64,000 bases of DNA, taken from NCBI GenBank assembly GCA_902584805.1, contig CACIBE010000009.1, positions 1 through 64,000 on the forward strand. Direction: 5' to 3'. Position numbers and translations under genes: made by a program. The first letter of the stretch is position 1, and each line of letters begins with the position of its first letter. This document shows positions 16,903 to 25,618 of this stretch, piece by piece. Origin of the DNA: an uncultured Alphaproteobacteria bacterium. GTDB taxonomy: Bacteria; Pseudomonadota; Alphaproteobacteria; HIMB59; GCA-002718135. The notes under the pieces are model-generated. The model made no database searches. It had not been told where the DNA came from and saw only the letters and a program-made list of their open reading frames with translations.

Positions 16903-18450
16903 ATGAAAATTTTTAGAAATTTTATTGTAGTTTTGATATTTGCTTTTCTTTCATTCAATTTTTTATTTGATTTCACATATATAAATAAGCAAATTAACAA
17001 TAATTTAAATGAATTTGTACATAAGTATATTTTATTTCATAAAAATACGACAAACTTAAAAACTCAAATAAAAGATCTCAAAAAAGAACGAAATCAATTT
17101 AGAGCACAAAAAAAATTATTTGAAGAGGCATACAAAGATTTATATGATGATAGTTTTGAAACTGAATATAATTCTCAAATATTAACAAAAATACTTGAAC
17201 AATTTGATCCTTATGAATTTGATTTAGAAATCAAAAAAAATAATAAGAATTTAGAGTATGCAATTAACCCTGAACACAGTTTTTCAAATAATAAAATCAA
17301 GTCAAGAATTTATACCCCACATAAAAATATTTTATTATATGGTATAGCTAATCAATTTCCAGCAAGTGGATATTTAGAAACATATAATAATAATTTAATT
17401 TTAATTTCAGCAAGTGGCGTATTAACGTATTCTAATCAAATTAATAACAATACTAATGATTTATATTTTAAACAAATTAAAACAAATATTAGTAAATTCA
17501 TAAGGGAAGAACAGTTTAGAAAATCAAGAATACATGATTTTGATTGGTTAGAAGGTGGTTGGTTCTCAATAAAAGATGTAAATATTTACAAAGATCAAAT
17601 TTACGTATCTTATACAAGAGAAGTGAAAGAAAATTGTTGGAATACAAGCTTATTACATGGGAAAATGAATTTAAAGCTTATTATATTTGAAAATCTTTTC
17701 ACGTCAGATGAATGTGTTCATTTTTATGATAACATTGACGGTGAGTTTAATGCACATCAATCTGGAGGACGAATAATTAACGTAGATGATCAAAATCTAT
17801 TTTTTTCTACTGGTGATTTTAGAAGTAGATTTAGAGCGCAAAAAGAAGATAGTATATTTAGTAAAATAATTGAAATTAATAAAAACACAAAAGATTACAA
17901 AGTTGTAAGTATGGGGCATAGAAACCCTCAAGGATTATATTACAATAAAAAAAATAATTTCCTATTAGAGGCGGAACATGGTCCTGAAGGTGGTGATGAA
18001 ATTAATTTAATAGAATTGAATAATAATAAAATACCTAATTATGGATGGGCTATATCTTCATATGGAGAGCATTATGGTGGAAAAAATGCACCCTATAACA
18101 AAAAAAAGTATCTAAAATACCCACTACATAAATCTCACTCTGAATATAATTTTATCGAACCTCTAATTTACTTTAATCCATCTATTGGGATCTCTCAAAT
18201 AGTTGGTTTAGATAAAAATAATAGTTATGTAGTAGCATCGATGAAGGATGAATCTCTCTATTTTTTTGAATATGACTACAATGATGAAAAAATCTCAACC
18301 CCAAATAAAGTGAGTAACGGTAATAGTGATAATATAAAAATTGAAAGAGTTCATATTGGTGAAAGAATAAGAGATATGATTTATTTTAATGAAAAATTAT
18401 ACTTATATTTGGAAGATACAGCATCTATCGCAGAAGTATCTATTAATTAG
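16903..18450 (+). CDS. Membrane-anchored sorbosone/glucose dehydrogenase-like protein, copy 1
   Basis: A 515-residue protein with an uncleaved N-terminal membrane segment (about 5-25) and a lysine/glutamate-rich coiled coil (about 50-85). A large periplasmic beta-propeller-like domain follows. Signature residues of the glucose/sorbosone dehydrogenase family occur as GHRNPQGL (from 338) and EAEHGPEGGDEIN (from 356), with FSTGDFRSRFRAQ upstream. Family members use PQQ to oxidise sugars or aldoses, but cofactor binding is not proven here. It is followed 1 bp later by a paralogue. Confidence 0.75.
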   Translation: MKIFRNFIVVLIFAFLSFNFLFDFTYINKQINNNLNEFVHKYILFHKNTTNLKTQIKDLKKERNQFRAQKKLFEEAYKDLYDDSFETEYNSQILTKILEQFDPYEFDLEIKKNNKNLEYAINPEHSFSNNKIKSRIYTPHKNILLYGIANQFPASGYLETYNNNLILISASGVLTYSNQINNNTNDLYFKQIKTNISKFIREEQFRKSRIHDFDWLEGGWFSIKDVNIYKDQIYVSYTREVKENCWNTSLLHGKMNLKLIIFENLFTSDECVHFYDNIDGEFNAHQSGGRIINVDDQNLFFSTGDFRSRFRAQKEDSIFSKIIEINKNTKDYKVVSMGHRNPQGLYYNKKNNFLLEAEHGPEGGDEINLIELNNNKIPNYGWAISSYGEHYGGKNAPYNKKKYLKYPLHKSHSEYNFIEPLIYFNPSIGISQIVGLDKNNSYVVASMKDESLYFFEYDYNDEKISTPNKVSNGNSDNIKIERVHIGERIRDMIYFNEKLYLYLEDTASIAEVSIN

Positions 18451-18451
18451 G

Positions 18452-20077
18452 ATGTTTAATTTTAAAAATACATCTATTATTATTTTAATATTCGTTCTTT
18501 CACTAAATTTATTATTAGATTTTTCTTTTATTACAAATAATTTTGGAAAAAATCTTAGAGAATTTACCTTTAAATATGTAGTACCTTTTAAAAATATTGG
18601 AAATTTAGAAAAGAAAATTGAAGAATTAGAAAATATAAATAGACAAAAATTAGCTGCAACAATTCAAGTGGATGAAAAAAATATAAATGATCTAGAGGAG
18701 AATATACAAAAAATTAATAAAGAAAAAATATTTATAAGTGGAGACAGACAAATATTTGTTAATGCATTTAATAATTTAAATAATAATCTTAATAATAATT
18801 TAAAAAAATTAGAACAAAATCAAACAACTTTTAACCAAATTTTTAAAAAAATAGATCCTTCTGAGTTTGATATGATGTTTAAAGAACAAAGAAAAGATTT
18901 AAATTATGGTTACGATGGACGTTTTAATATCTATGATGATAATTTAAGTGTAAAATTTTATACTCCCATTGGAGATACTTTACTATATGGAATAACGAAT
19001 ACAACTCCTGGAAGTGGTTATTTAGATATTCATAAAGATAATCTAATTCTAGTTTCATCTAGTGGTATTATTGGGTACTCAAAAAAACCATTAAATAAAC
19101 CAAAATTTGGAATATCTCTTAAACAGATTCAAAATAATCTTAATAATTTTATTGATATTACTCAATTTAAAAAATCAAGACATTTCGATGATCCAAAATA
19201 CTCATGGTTAAAAGGAGGTTGGTACTCAATAAAAGATGTGGAAATATTTGATGGTGATATTTACGTCTCCTATACAAAAGAAGTTAAAGAAGATTGTTGG
19301 AATACCAGTTTGCTTTCAGGAAAAATGAATTATGTTTATATTCATTTTACAACTTTGTTTACATCTGAAGAATGTGTAAATGAATATGATAATATAGATG
19401 ATGAATACAATGCTCATCAATCTGGTGGGAGAATTATAAATTTAAATAATGAAATAGTATTATTTTCCATAGGTGATTTTAGAAGTCGCTATCGAGCACA
19501 GAGTGAAAGTAGTATTTTTGGTAAGGTTCTAAAAATTAATAAGAAAAATAATGATTATGAAGTTGTCAGTATGGGTCATAGAAATCCTCAAGGTCTTTTT
19601 TATAATGAGGATAAAAATTTTCTTTTAGAGGCAGAACATGGACCTCAAGGTGGAGATGAAATTAATGTAATAAAACTTGATTACAATTCCATGCAAAATT
19701 TTGGTTGGGCCATTTCATCTTATGGAGAACATTATGGAGGTAAAAATGCTCCTGAAAATAAAAATAAATATGAAAAATATCCATTACATAAATCACATTC
19801 CGAACATGGATTTATAGAACCATTAAAATATTTCAATCCATCAATAGGAATTTCACAAATTATTGGATTAGATAATGAGAAGCAATATGTTGTAGCGTCT
19901 TTAAAAGCCCATTCTCTATATTTTTTTGAATACAATTATAATAACAAGGAGAATAATTTTAATATTGTAAAAAAATTAGATATTGGTGAAAGAATAAGAG
20001 ATATGATTTATTATAATAATAAATTATATTTATACTTGGAAGATACTGCTTCTTTAGCAGAAATATCTTTTAATTAA
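18452..20077 (+). CDS. Membrane-anchored sorbosone/glucose dehydrogenase-like protein, copy 2
   Basis: Tandem paralogue of the preceding gene, 541 residues from the ATG at 18452. The frame is open from 18389, but that part lies inside copy 1. It shows the same layout: membrane anchor (about 7-25), a longer coiled coil (about 50-125), and the propeller domain with GHRNPQGL (from 375) and EAEHGPQGGDEIN (from 393). The blocks NAHQSGGRIIN, FSIGDFRSRYRAQ, YGWAISSYGEHYGGKNAP-like and GERIRDMIYxN-KLYLYLEDTAS are nearly identical between copies. The N-terminal anchor and coiled coil have diverged. A heteromeric pair is plausible. Confidence 0.75.
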   Translation: MFNFKNTSIIILIFVLSLNLLLDFSFITNNFGKNLREFTFKYVVPFKNIGNLEKKIEELENINRQKLAATIQVDEKNINDLEENIQKINKEKIFISGDRQIFVNAFNNLNNNLNNNLKKLEQNQTTFNQIFKKIDPSEFDMMFKEQRKDLNYGYDGRFNIYDDNLSVKFYTPIGDTLLYGITNTTPGSGYLDIHKDNLILVSSSGIIGYSKKPLNKPKFGISLKQIQNNLNNFIDITQFKKSRHFDDPKYSWLKGGWYSIKDVEIFDGDIYVSYTKEVKEDCWNTSLLSGKMNYVYIHFTTLFTSEECVNEYDNIDDEYNAHQSGGRIINLNNEIVLFSIGDFRSRYRAQSESSIFGKVLKINKKNNDYEVVSMGHRNPQGLFYNEDKNFLLEAEHGPQGGDEINVIKLDYNSMQNFGWAISSYGEHYGGKNAPENKNKYEKYPLHKSHSEHGFIEPLKYFNPSIGISQIIGLDNEKQYVVASLKAHSLYFFEYNYNNKENNFNIVKKLDIGERIRDMIYYNNKLYLYLEDTASLAEISFN

Positions 20078-20078
20078 A

Positions 20079-21041
20079 TTGATAAAACTTAAAGAAAAAT
20101 GGCTTTGGGATTTTTGGATAAGTAATGATAATGAGATTTGGTATTGTTATTTTCTTCAAGCTGATAAATCTCTAAAAGATCCTGATCTAAGGCATAATAA
20201 TGTTACTCATGGATTAGCTACCTCAAAAGATTTAATTAATTGGGAATATCATGGTACAGTTTTTACTCCTTCTAAAAATGAAAATTTTGATGATTATACA
20301 ACTTGGACAGGATCAATAATTAAAAATAAAAATAAATGGCACTACTTTTATACAGGTAGAAATAAAAAGGAAAATGGCAGCAAACAAAGAATTGGTCATG
20401 CAATAGGTGACACACCATATTCTTTTAATAGATATGGAAATGGATTAGCTCTCGATTTAGATAAAAATATTTACCAAGAGTTAGAGAGTGATAATTATTG
20501 GCAAGATCGTGCTATGCGTGATCCATGGGTAATGAAGCATCCTTATGAAAATAAATTTATAATGGCATACACAGCTAGAGCATCAATTCACAATGATCCT
20601 TATCAGTGTGGTGTAATTGGAATGGCTGAATCAAATGACCTTTATGAATGGAAATCTATTCAACCTTTATTTGGAGGATTATTTAGTCAGTTTGAAGTTC
20701 CTCAAATATTTAAAGTTAAAAATAAATGGTATTGTTTATTTTGCAATCATCCCGAAGATTGGTCGAATGAATTCAAAAAAATTTATAATGGGCCGAATAA
20801 GCGAGGAACGCATTATTTAATTGCAGATAAATTTGAAGGTCCATGGAATTTGGCACCTGGCCCCTACTTTACAACAAGTTCTGAAATAGAACTTTATGCA
20901 GGTAGAGTTATTGAAAAAGATAGTAAATTTTTCTTTATGGCTTTTTTGCATGATGATCAAAATGGTAATTTTATTGGAGAAATATCAAATCCAATTCCAA
21001 TTAGTTTTGATAAAAATGGTTTAATGAGTTTGGAACTTTAA
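20079..21041 (+). CDS. GH32-like glycoside hydrolase (five-bladed propeller)
   Basis: A 320-residue protein resembling glycoside hydrolases of the GH32/GH43/GH68 fold. The three acidic positions expected for clan GH-J are present: Asp11 in WLWDFW, Asp148 in RDPW, Glu206 in FEVPQ. The segment DDYTTWTGSIIKN matches the usual WTGS-containing region. No signal peptide is seen, so it probably acts in the cytoplasm on an imported oligosaccharide or sucrose-like sugar. The start is TTG at 20079, 1 bp after the upstream stop; no ATG exists near the conserved N-terminus. Confidence 0.75.
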   Translation: MIKLKEKWLWDFWISNDNEIWYCYFLQADKSLKDPDLRHNNVTHGLATSKDLINWEYHGTVFTPSKNENFDDYTTWTGSIIKNKNKWHYFYTGRNKKENGSKQRIGHAIGDTPYSFNRYGNGLALDLDKNIYQELESDNYWQDRAMRDPWVMKHPYENKFIMAYTARASIHNDPYQCGVIGMAESNDLYEWKSIQPLFGGLFSQFEVPQIFKVKNKWYCLFCNHPEDWSNEFKKIYNGPNKRGTHYLIADKFEGPWNLAPGPYFTTSSEIELYAGRVIEKDSKFFFMAFLHDDQNGNFIGEISNPIPISFDKNGLMSLEL

Positions 21042-21892
21042 TTAATATTTTTCCAAGAATATTCTGGTTTAAATCCTAAAATTTTTTTAGCTTTATCATT
21101 ACTTAGCAATGTTTTATTTTTTCCAATTTCACCTTTAATTTGAATATTTGGAAATACTTTATCAAGAAGAGATTTATTATCTTCTTCCATAACAGTGTCA
21201 TCAGCAGCTATAATAAAATTCTCAGCACCTTTTAATTTACTTTCCATTGCTAATAAACAAGCTTGAGCTACATCTCTAGCGTCAATATATCCCCAAAAAT
21301 TCCATTTTCTTAAAAACGGATCTTTTTGGAATGATTGAAATTGTTTGTAATCTTTCTCTTCCATTATATTTGAGTAACGAAGTCCAAATATTTTCATTTC
21401 AGGATTTCTCCTGCAATATTGTCTAGCCATTTCTTCACCCATTACTTTTGATAAGGAATAGCTAGATTCAGGACGAGGATAATATTCTTCATCAACTGGG
21501 ACATATGGCGGATATGTGTCAAAAGGTAAACCAAGAACAGTTTCACTTGAAGCCCATACAATATTATTTATTTTTAAAACTTTAGCTGCCTGAAAAATAT
21601 TGTAAGTACTCAGAGTATTCATTCTAAAAGTTTTATGATTGGTTTCTAAACCTGGAGCAGGAATAGCTGCTTGATGAATAATTGCATCAATTCCATTAAT
21701 ACGGTCATCTATTTCAGATACAGACTCCATTGCATCACCAAAATTTTCTAAATTAACTTTAGAAAAAGGGACATCCAATTCTGAATGGTGAGCTAAATCT
21801 ACATTAAACACATTATAGTTTTTTTTTAATAGTAAATTTATTGTTGCTCTTCCCGCTTTACCCGAACCACCTGTAACTAATATATTTTTCAT
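21038..21892 (-). CDS. NAD-dependent epimerase/dehydratase (extended SDR)
   Basis: Extended short-chain dehydrogenase of 284 residues. The dinucleotide motif is TGGSGKAGRAT near the N-terminus, catalytic Ser lies in WASSETVLG, and the YxxxK pair is in YSLSKVMGEEMA. The C-terminal region (AENFIIAADDT, LGFKPEYSWKN) is typical of sugar-nucleotide epimerases and uronate dehydrogenases. The substrate is not defined. It converges with the GH32-like gene, overlapping by 4 bp at the 3' ends. Confidence 0.88.
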   Translation of the reverse strand: MKNILVTGGSGKAGRATINLLLKKNYNVFNVDLAHHSELDVPFSKVNLENFGDAMESVSEIDDRINGIDAIIHQAAIPAPGLETNHKTFRMNTLSTYNIFQAAKVLKINNIVWASSETVLGLPFDTYPPYVPVDEEYYPRPESSYSLSKVMGEEMARQYCRRNPEMKIFGLRYSNIMEEKDYKQFQSFQKDPFLRKWNFWGYIDARDVAQACLLAMESKLKGAENFIIAADDTVMEEDNKSLLDKVFPNIQIKGEIGKNKTLLSNDKAKKILGFKPEYSWKNIN

Positions 21893-21966
21893 TTTAAACT
21901 ACTTTAATAATTTTTTTATAAAGAATCATTAATATTTTGATAATTATAATAAAAATAGGAGATTTT

Positions 21967-22398
21967 ATGGCTGAATATATTTTAGAAGCTGGTGGAACAA
22001 TGGCATTTACATTCCATGTTTTATTTATGCTTTTTAATTTGTTTATTATTTATCAATTTTATTTCAATGATAAATTCTTTAATGAATTAGGATTTTCAAA
22101 TGAAGAACCTAAATTAGTTTTTAGAGGTCCTCTAGGTGCGGTTTTTTTAACTATGTTGTTGATGTCTATATTGCTAACTTTTGATGTTACTGGAAATACA
22201 TATGATGAAAATGTTGTACAATATAAATTTTGGTATTCTTTTTTATTTATGCTTATGGCCATAGCTTTAATTAGTTCGGTAGTTAGATACTTTAATCTTG
22301 TAAATAATTATGGAATTACTCCAAATATAAGAGGAGTGATGTTTCCATTAGTTGGACTCGTTTTAATAATTCTTAGAACAATATTTGAAGGTTACTAA
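21967..22398 (+). CDS. Integral membrane protein of unknown function
   Basis: A 143-residue protein from the ATG at 21967 (MAEYILEAGG). I chose this start because of the Shine-Dalgarno TAGGAG just upstream; the frame is open from 21937. About four membrane helices are predicted (roughly 10-28, 50-68, 82-102 and 118-138). No motif recognised. A strong bidirectional terminator follows its stop. Confidence 0.7.
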   Translation: MAEYILEAGGTMAFTFHVLFMLFNLFIIYQFYFNDKFFNELGFSNEEPKLVFRGPLGAVFLTMLLMSILLTFDVTGNTYDENVVQYKFWYSFLFMLMAIALISSVVRYFNLVNNYGITPNIRGVMFPLVGLVLIILRTIFEGY

Positions 22399-22404
22399 TA
22401 AATT

Positions 22405-22431
22405 ACAAGCGGTTTAATAACCGCTTGTTTT
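22405..22431. terminator. Bidirectional intrinsic terminator
   Basis: A perfect 10-bp stem ACAAGCGGTT / AACCGCTTGT with a TAAT loop, followed on the plus strand by TTTT. A complementary A-rich flank gives T's on the minus strand. It lies between two convergent genes and can end both transcripts. Confidence 0.9.
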
Positions 22432-22822
22432 AATTAAAATAACTTCTTATCTTTTTTCTTGATGCAAAATGTAAGATTAATGAAACTATAAATAAGAAAA
22501 AAACAAAATAGTATTCTCTAAATTCAACTTGACTGGTGTAGAAAACAAATAAACAACAAATTGTTAAAGATTTAATATAAATTTCTAAAAACTGAATAGG
22601 ATAAAGTTTTTCTGATTGGAAGAAAAGATATCTAAAACCAAAGTATGCAAAAGTTAGAAAAACAGCTAATCTGACTGAAGTAATCCTATGATATGGTACT
22701 TCTTGTTTTTCAACTATAGTAAATGGAAAATAGATAGTTACACCCATAATCTCTGCAATTATAAATGCTAATGCCCATATGCTTAATAAACCAATTATAA
22801 ATTTAGCTAATGTTCTTACCAT
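22430..22822 (-). CDS. Small integral membrane protein, unknown function
   Basis: A 130-residue protein with four predicted helices (about 5-30, 46-66, 76-95, 101-120) and a positively charged C-terminus (ASRKKIRSYFN). The loop after helix 1 contains YFPFTIVEKQEVPYHRI. No recognised domain. It is separated from the neighbouring membrane-protein gene by about 118 bp. Confidence 0.65.
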   Translation of the reverse strand: MVRTLAKFIIGLLSIWALAFIIAEIMGVTIYFPFTIVEKQEVPYHRITSVRLAVFLTFAYFGFRYLFFQSEKLYPIQFLEIYIKSLTICCLFVFYTSQVEFREYYFVFFLFIVSLILHFASRKKIRSYFN

Positions 22823-22940
22823 AATTAAATTTATGGTCTTTTTTTTACAAGGGTTTTGACCAACCTATGTTTATATTCTAACTAAATTTTGATAAAAAAT
22901 ACATAAATATTGATTTGATTGCAGAAAACTAAGTTATTTT

Positions 22941-23336
22941 TTATCTAAAGTTATCTTTAATTGGTGAAAAATATAAAAGAATTAAAATTGCTCCACTAAT
23001 CAATCCACCAATTTGATCAAGCATACCACTAAAAGCAGTATAAATAACAGAACCACTAAAATAATTTAGAACTATGCCAGCTACTACTAAAAATAAATAC
23101 AATGGTTTGCCGTAAGAGATAAATCTATAAAGTAAATTTAAAGTAAATAGATATAGAAAGAATAAACTAATAGATACTATTCGAGAAAAATTTTCAAAAT
23201 TAGATAATAATCCATCATTTAAATTTTCATAAATATTAGAAATTTCTGATGGTTGATACATAGATGATATAACCATTAAAATTATAACAATAAAGTCTGC
23301 TAAAATTAAATTTTTAAAAATTTTTTCAATTTCCAT
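22941..23336 (-). CDS. Small integral membrane protein, unknown function
   Basis: A 131-residue protein from the ATG at 23336 (MEIEKIFKN); a GTG two codons earlier is also possible. Four helices are predicted (about 10-27, 52-75, 80-100, 105-122), with a hydrophilic stretch SMYQPSEISNIYENLNDG between helices 1 and 2. The C-terminal LISGAILILLYFSPIKDNF is typical of small DUF-type membrane proteins. No function can be suggested. Confidence 0.65.
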   Translation of the reverse strand: MEIEKIFKNLILADFIVIILMVISSMYQPSEISNIYENLNDGLLSNFENFSRIVSISLFFLYLFTLNLLYRFISYGKPLYLFLVVAGIVLNYFSGSVIYTAFSGMLDQIGGLISGAILILLYFSPIKDNFR

Positions 23337-23439
23337 TATCACATAGATAGGCTAGCTAATGTATAAAATAAAGCTAAATAATGATTATAATGAAGAAATG
23401 ATTTTAAAAATCAGATATAGATTTATTTTTTATATTAAT

Positions 23440-23799
23440 TTATATTGATTGAATTACATCTGAAGAATGAATAGTTACTCTTTGTTCACAATTTTTTGCA
23501 AATTCATCTAAATCATCTCTAAAATAGCTTCTATTATTTTGAGCAAGCATAAAATGATTATCTATTCCAGCCTGGTTTTCATAAATTTCTGTTAAAATAA
23601 GAGCTATGTTTCCTGTCTCGGCTCCTTCTTTAAATTCAGGTCCAATTGACCAATTTAATACTATAAGAGCCTTTTCTCCTTCTTTAGTGTGTGTTTCATT
23701 CATCCATTTAACATGATCTTCAGCTACTCGCTTTGCAACATCTGAAAATTCAGGTTTAAAAATCCATATAAATTGAAGTTGTTTTTTATTTTGGTACAT
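23440..23799 (-). CDS. ABM-like small protein downstream of the transglutaminase gene
   Basis: A 119-residue protein with its own Shine-Dalgarno (AAAAGGA). The sequence begins with a strand (QLQFIWIFKP), then a long helix (FSDVAKRVAEDHVKWMNETH), strands (ALIVLNWSIGPE, IALILTEIYEN), a helix, and an end strand (EQRVTIHSSDVIQSI). This is again the dimeric alpha/beta-barrel layout (ABM superfamily). It lies 38 bp downstream of the transglutaminase gene on the same strand and may be the last member of the glutamine-riboswitch operon. Confidence 0.7.
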   Translation of the reverse strand: MYQNKKQLQFIWIFKPEFSDVAKRVAEDHVKWMNETHTKEGEKALIVLNWSIGPEFKEGAETGNIALILTEIYENQAGIDNHFMLAQNNRSYFRDDLDEFAKNCEQRVTIHSSDVIQSI

Positions 23800-23837
23800 A
23801 TTTTTCCTTTTTTATTTTAGAATTTTAACAAATTTTT

Positions 23838-24677
23838 TTATTGTTGAGAATTATTTTCAAGTGTTTGAACGTGTATATCTAAGTTTTCAATCAAATTGTT
23901 TTGACCATTATGTCCGTAGAAAACCCCTTTTATAGGTGCAGCTTCACTTGCATCAAGGCCACAAGATACCCTTATATATCTTTCATCAGGGCTACAACCA
24001 TTTGTAGGATCAAAACCAACCCAACCAAGATCATCTATAAAAAATTCTGCCCATGCATGTGTTGACTGAAATTCTGATGAATGTGAATTATTATGCATAT
24101 AACCGTTAACATATCTAGCAGGTATATTGATTGATCTAGCAGCTGACACCATTATGTGTGCTTGATCCTGACATACACCTTTTTTTTGATTATAAGCTAC
24201 CTGAGCTGTTGTTTCATTATTTGTTGAAAGAGGTTTATATTCAACTTTTTCTCTTACTAAATTCATTAAATTGTGAGAAATAAGTAATCTTTCATCATTG
24301 TTAAAACCATTTTTTGCTTCTAAGGCTAAATTTTTTATGTCTACATCTGGAATAGTTAAATTTGAATTCCTTAAATAAACACATGGATCTAATTTATCAT
24401 CTGGGTTAGAATAAATCCCTTTTGTATCAAAAGTTTCTACTTTACCAAGAACAGTAAACTGAATTTTTTTTACTTTTTTTAAACTAGTAAAACTTTGTAT
24501 ATTATTTGCTTCTCCATCTTTATAGACTGCAGATTTTTCTGCAGAGTCATGATGAACATTCCAATCTAGAATTTTTAAACCATTATATTCAGATGGATAA
24601 AGTTTAGTTGATTGTATAAGTCCAGCTACAGGATTTTTATATTCATATTTAGTTGTATGCTCAATTATTATTTCCAT
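23838..24677 (-). CDS. Transglutaminase-like cysteine peptidase
   Basis: A 279-residue protein with an N-terminal bacterial transglutaminase beta domain (EHTTKYEYKNPVAGLIQS...) and a C-terminal transglutaminase-like core. Catalytic Cys is in KKGVCQDQAHIM, His in STHAWAEFF, and Asp in WVGFDPTNG. No signal peptide, so it is cytoplasmic. It overlaps the alpha-E gene by one base. The trio ATP-grasp / alpha-E / transglutaminase is a widespread conserved cassette proposed to make and process peptide or amide bonds, but its product is unknown. Confidence 0.93.
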   Translation of the reverse strand: MEIIIEHTTKYEYKNPVAGLIQSTKLYPSEYNGLKILDWNVHHDSAEKSAVYKDGEANNIQSFTSLKKVKKIQFTVLGKVETFDTKGIYSNPDDKLDPCVYLRNSNLTIPDVDIKNLALEAKNGFNNDERLLISHNLMNLVREKVEYKPLSTNNETTAQVAYNQKKGVCQDQAHIMVSAARSINIPARYVNGYMHNNSHSSEFQSTHAWAEFFIDDLGWVGFDPTNGCSPDERYIRVSCGLDASEAAPIKGVFYGHNGQNNLIENLDIHVQTLENNSQQ

Positions 24678-25612
24678 TAATTAAAAAACTCCTTTTGAAT
24701 ATCAGAATCTACGCTTGAAATTTTATTAATAAATTGTGTAACAAATTCATGAAGGCCAAAATCAACAATTGACTCTATTTTCTCTTCTTGAATTTTAATA
24801 TTAAGATTTTTTAAGGTATTATAAATTTTATTAACTTTCTCAGGACTGCAAGTCAAATTTGTTAAGTGTTTTACAATGTTTTGTATACAAAAACTAAGTG
24901 ATCTTGGACAATCACTGTTTAGTACTAAAAAATCAGCTATTTTTGTAGAAGTAACATCACCATCGTATGCCCAACGAAAAGCTCTAAAAGATGATAAAGA
25001 TCTAAGGAGTATACTCCATTGCATATTATCAATATTACCTCCAATATATTGAGGTTTAGGTAGTAAAACAAAATATTTAACATCTAATAATCTTGCAGAA
25101 TTATCTGCCCTTTCAACAAATAATCCTAAATAAAGAAAGTTATAACCATCGTTTCTTAATAAAGAACTTAATGAACCTCTAAATAAATTTACTTGTTCGA
25201 TAGTCCATTCAGTTAAATTAGGAAGGTCTGATGCATTAAAATTATTATTTTTTAATTTTAAAATTTCTTGATAAGTTTTGTTAATAGCTAGCCAAGATTC
25301 AGGTGTGAATGAAGTTCTTACAACTAAAGCATTACTTCTAGCATTAAGAATACAATTAAAAACAGATGATGGATTATCTTCATCAAAAAATAAATAATCT
25401 TCAACCTTTTTTTGTTCAATAATATTATATTTATTCTTGTATCCTTGTATTGCGCCTGCAGCAGCTAAAACAGATTCCCACTCATTATTGTATCCATTTG
25501 GATTAGGAAATAATGACATTCTATAACCTACATCTAAGAGTCTAGCATTAGTCTCAGCTCTCTCCATATATCTACTAATCCAGTAAAGATACTCAGCTGT
25601 TCTACTTAACAT
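24677..25612 (-). CDS. Alpha-E domain protein
   Basis: All-helical alpha-E (DUF403) protein, 311 residues. The start MLSRTAEYLYWISRYMERAETNAR is diagnostic, and a second family block reads GLFVERADNSARLLDVKYF. Function is unproven; it always travels with circularly permuted ATP-grasp and transglutaminase genes. It starts 6 bp after the ATP-grasp gene and overlaps the transglutaminase start by one base, so the three are translationally linked. Confidence 0.93.
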   Translation of the reverse strand: MLSRTAEYLYWISRYMERAETNARLLDVGYRMSLFPNPNGYNNEWESVLAAAGAIQGYKNKYNIIEQKKVEDYLFFDEDNPSSVFNCILNARSNALVVRTSFTPESWLAINKTYQEILKLKNNNFNASDLPNLTEWTIEQVNLFRGSLSSLLRNDGYNFLYLGLFVERADNSARLLDVKYFVLLPKPQYIGGNIDNMQWSILLRSLSSFRAFRWAYDGDVTSTKIADFLVLNSDCPRSLSFCIQNIVKHLTNLTCSPEKVNKIYNTLKNLNIKIQEEKIESIVDFGLHEFVTQFINKISSVDSDIQKEFFN

Positions 25613-25618
25613 TGTATC

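Noticed and set aside
18389-18451. Extended start of the second sorbosone-dehydrogenase-like gene
   Set aside because: This part lies within the coding end of copy 1; the ATG at 18452 gives an N-terminal anchor matching copy 1.
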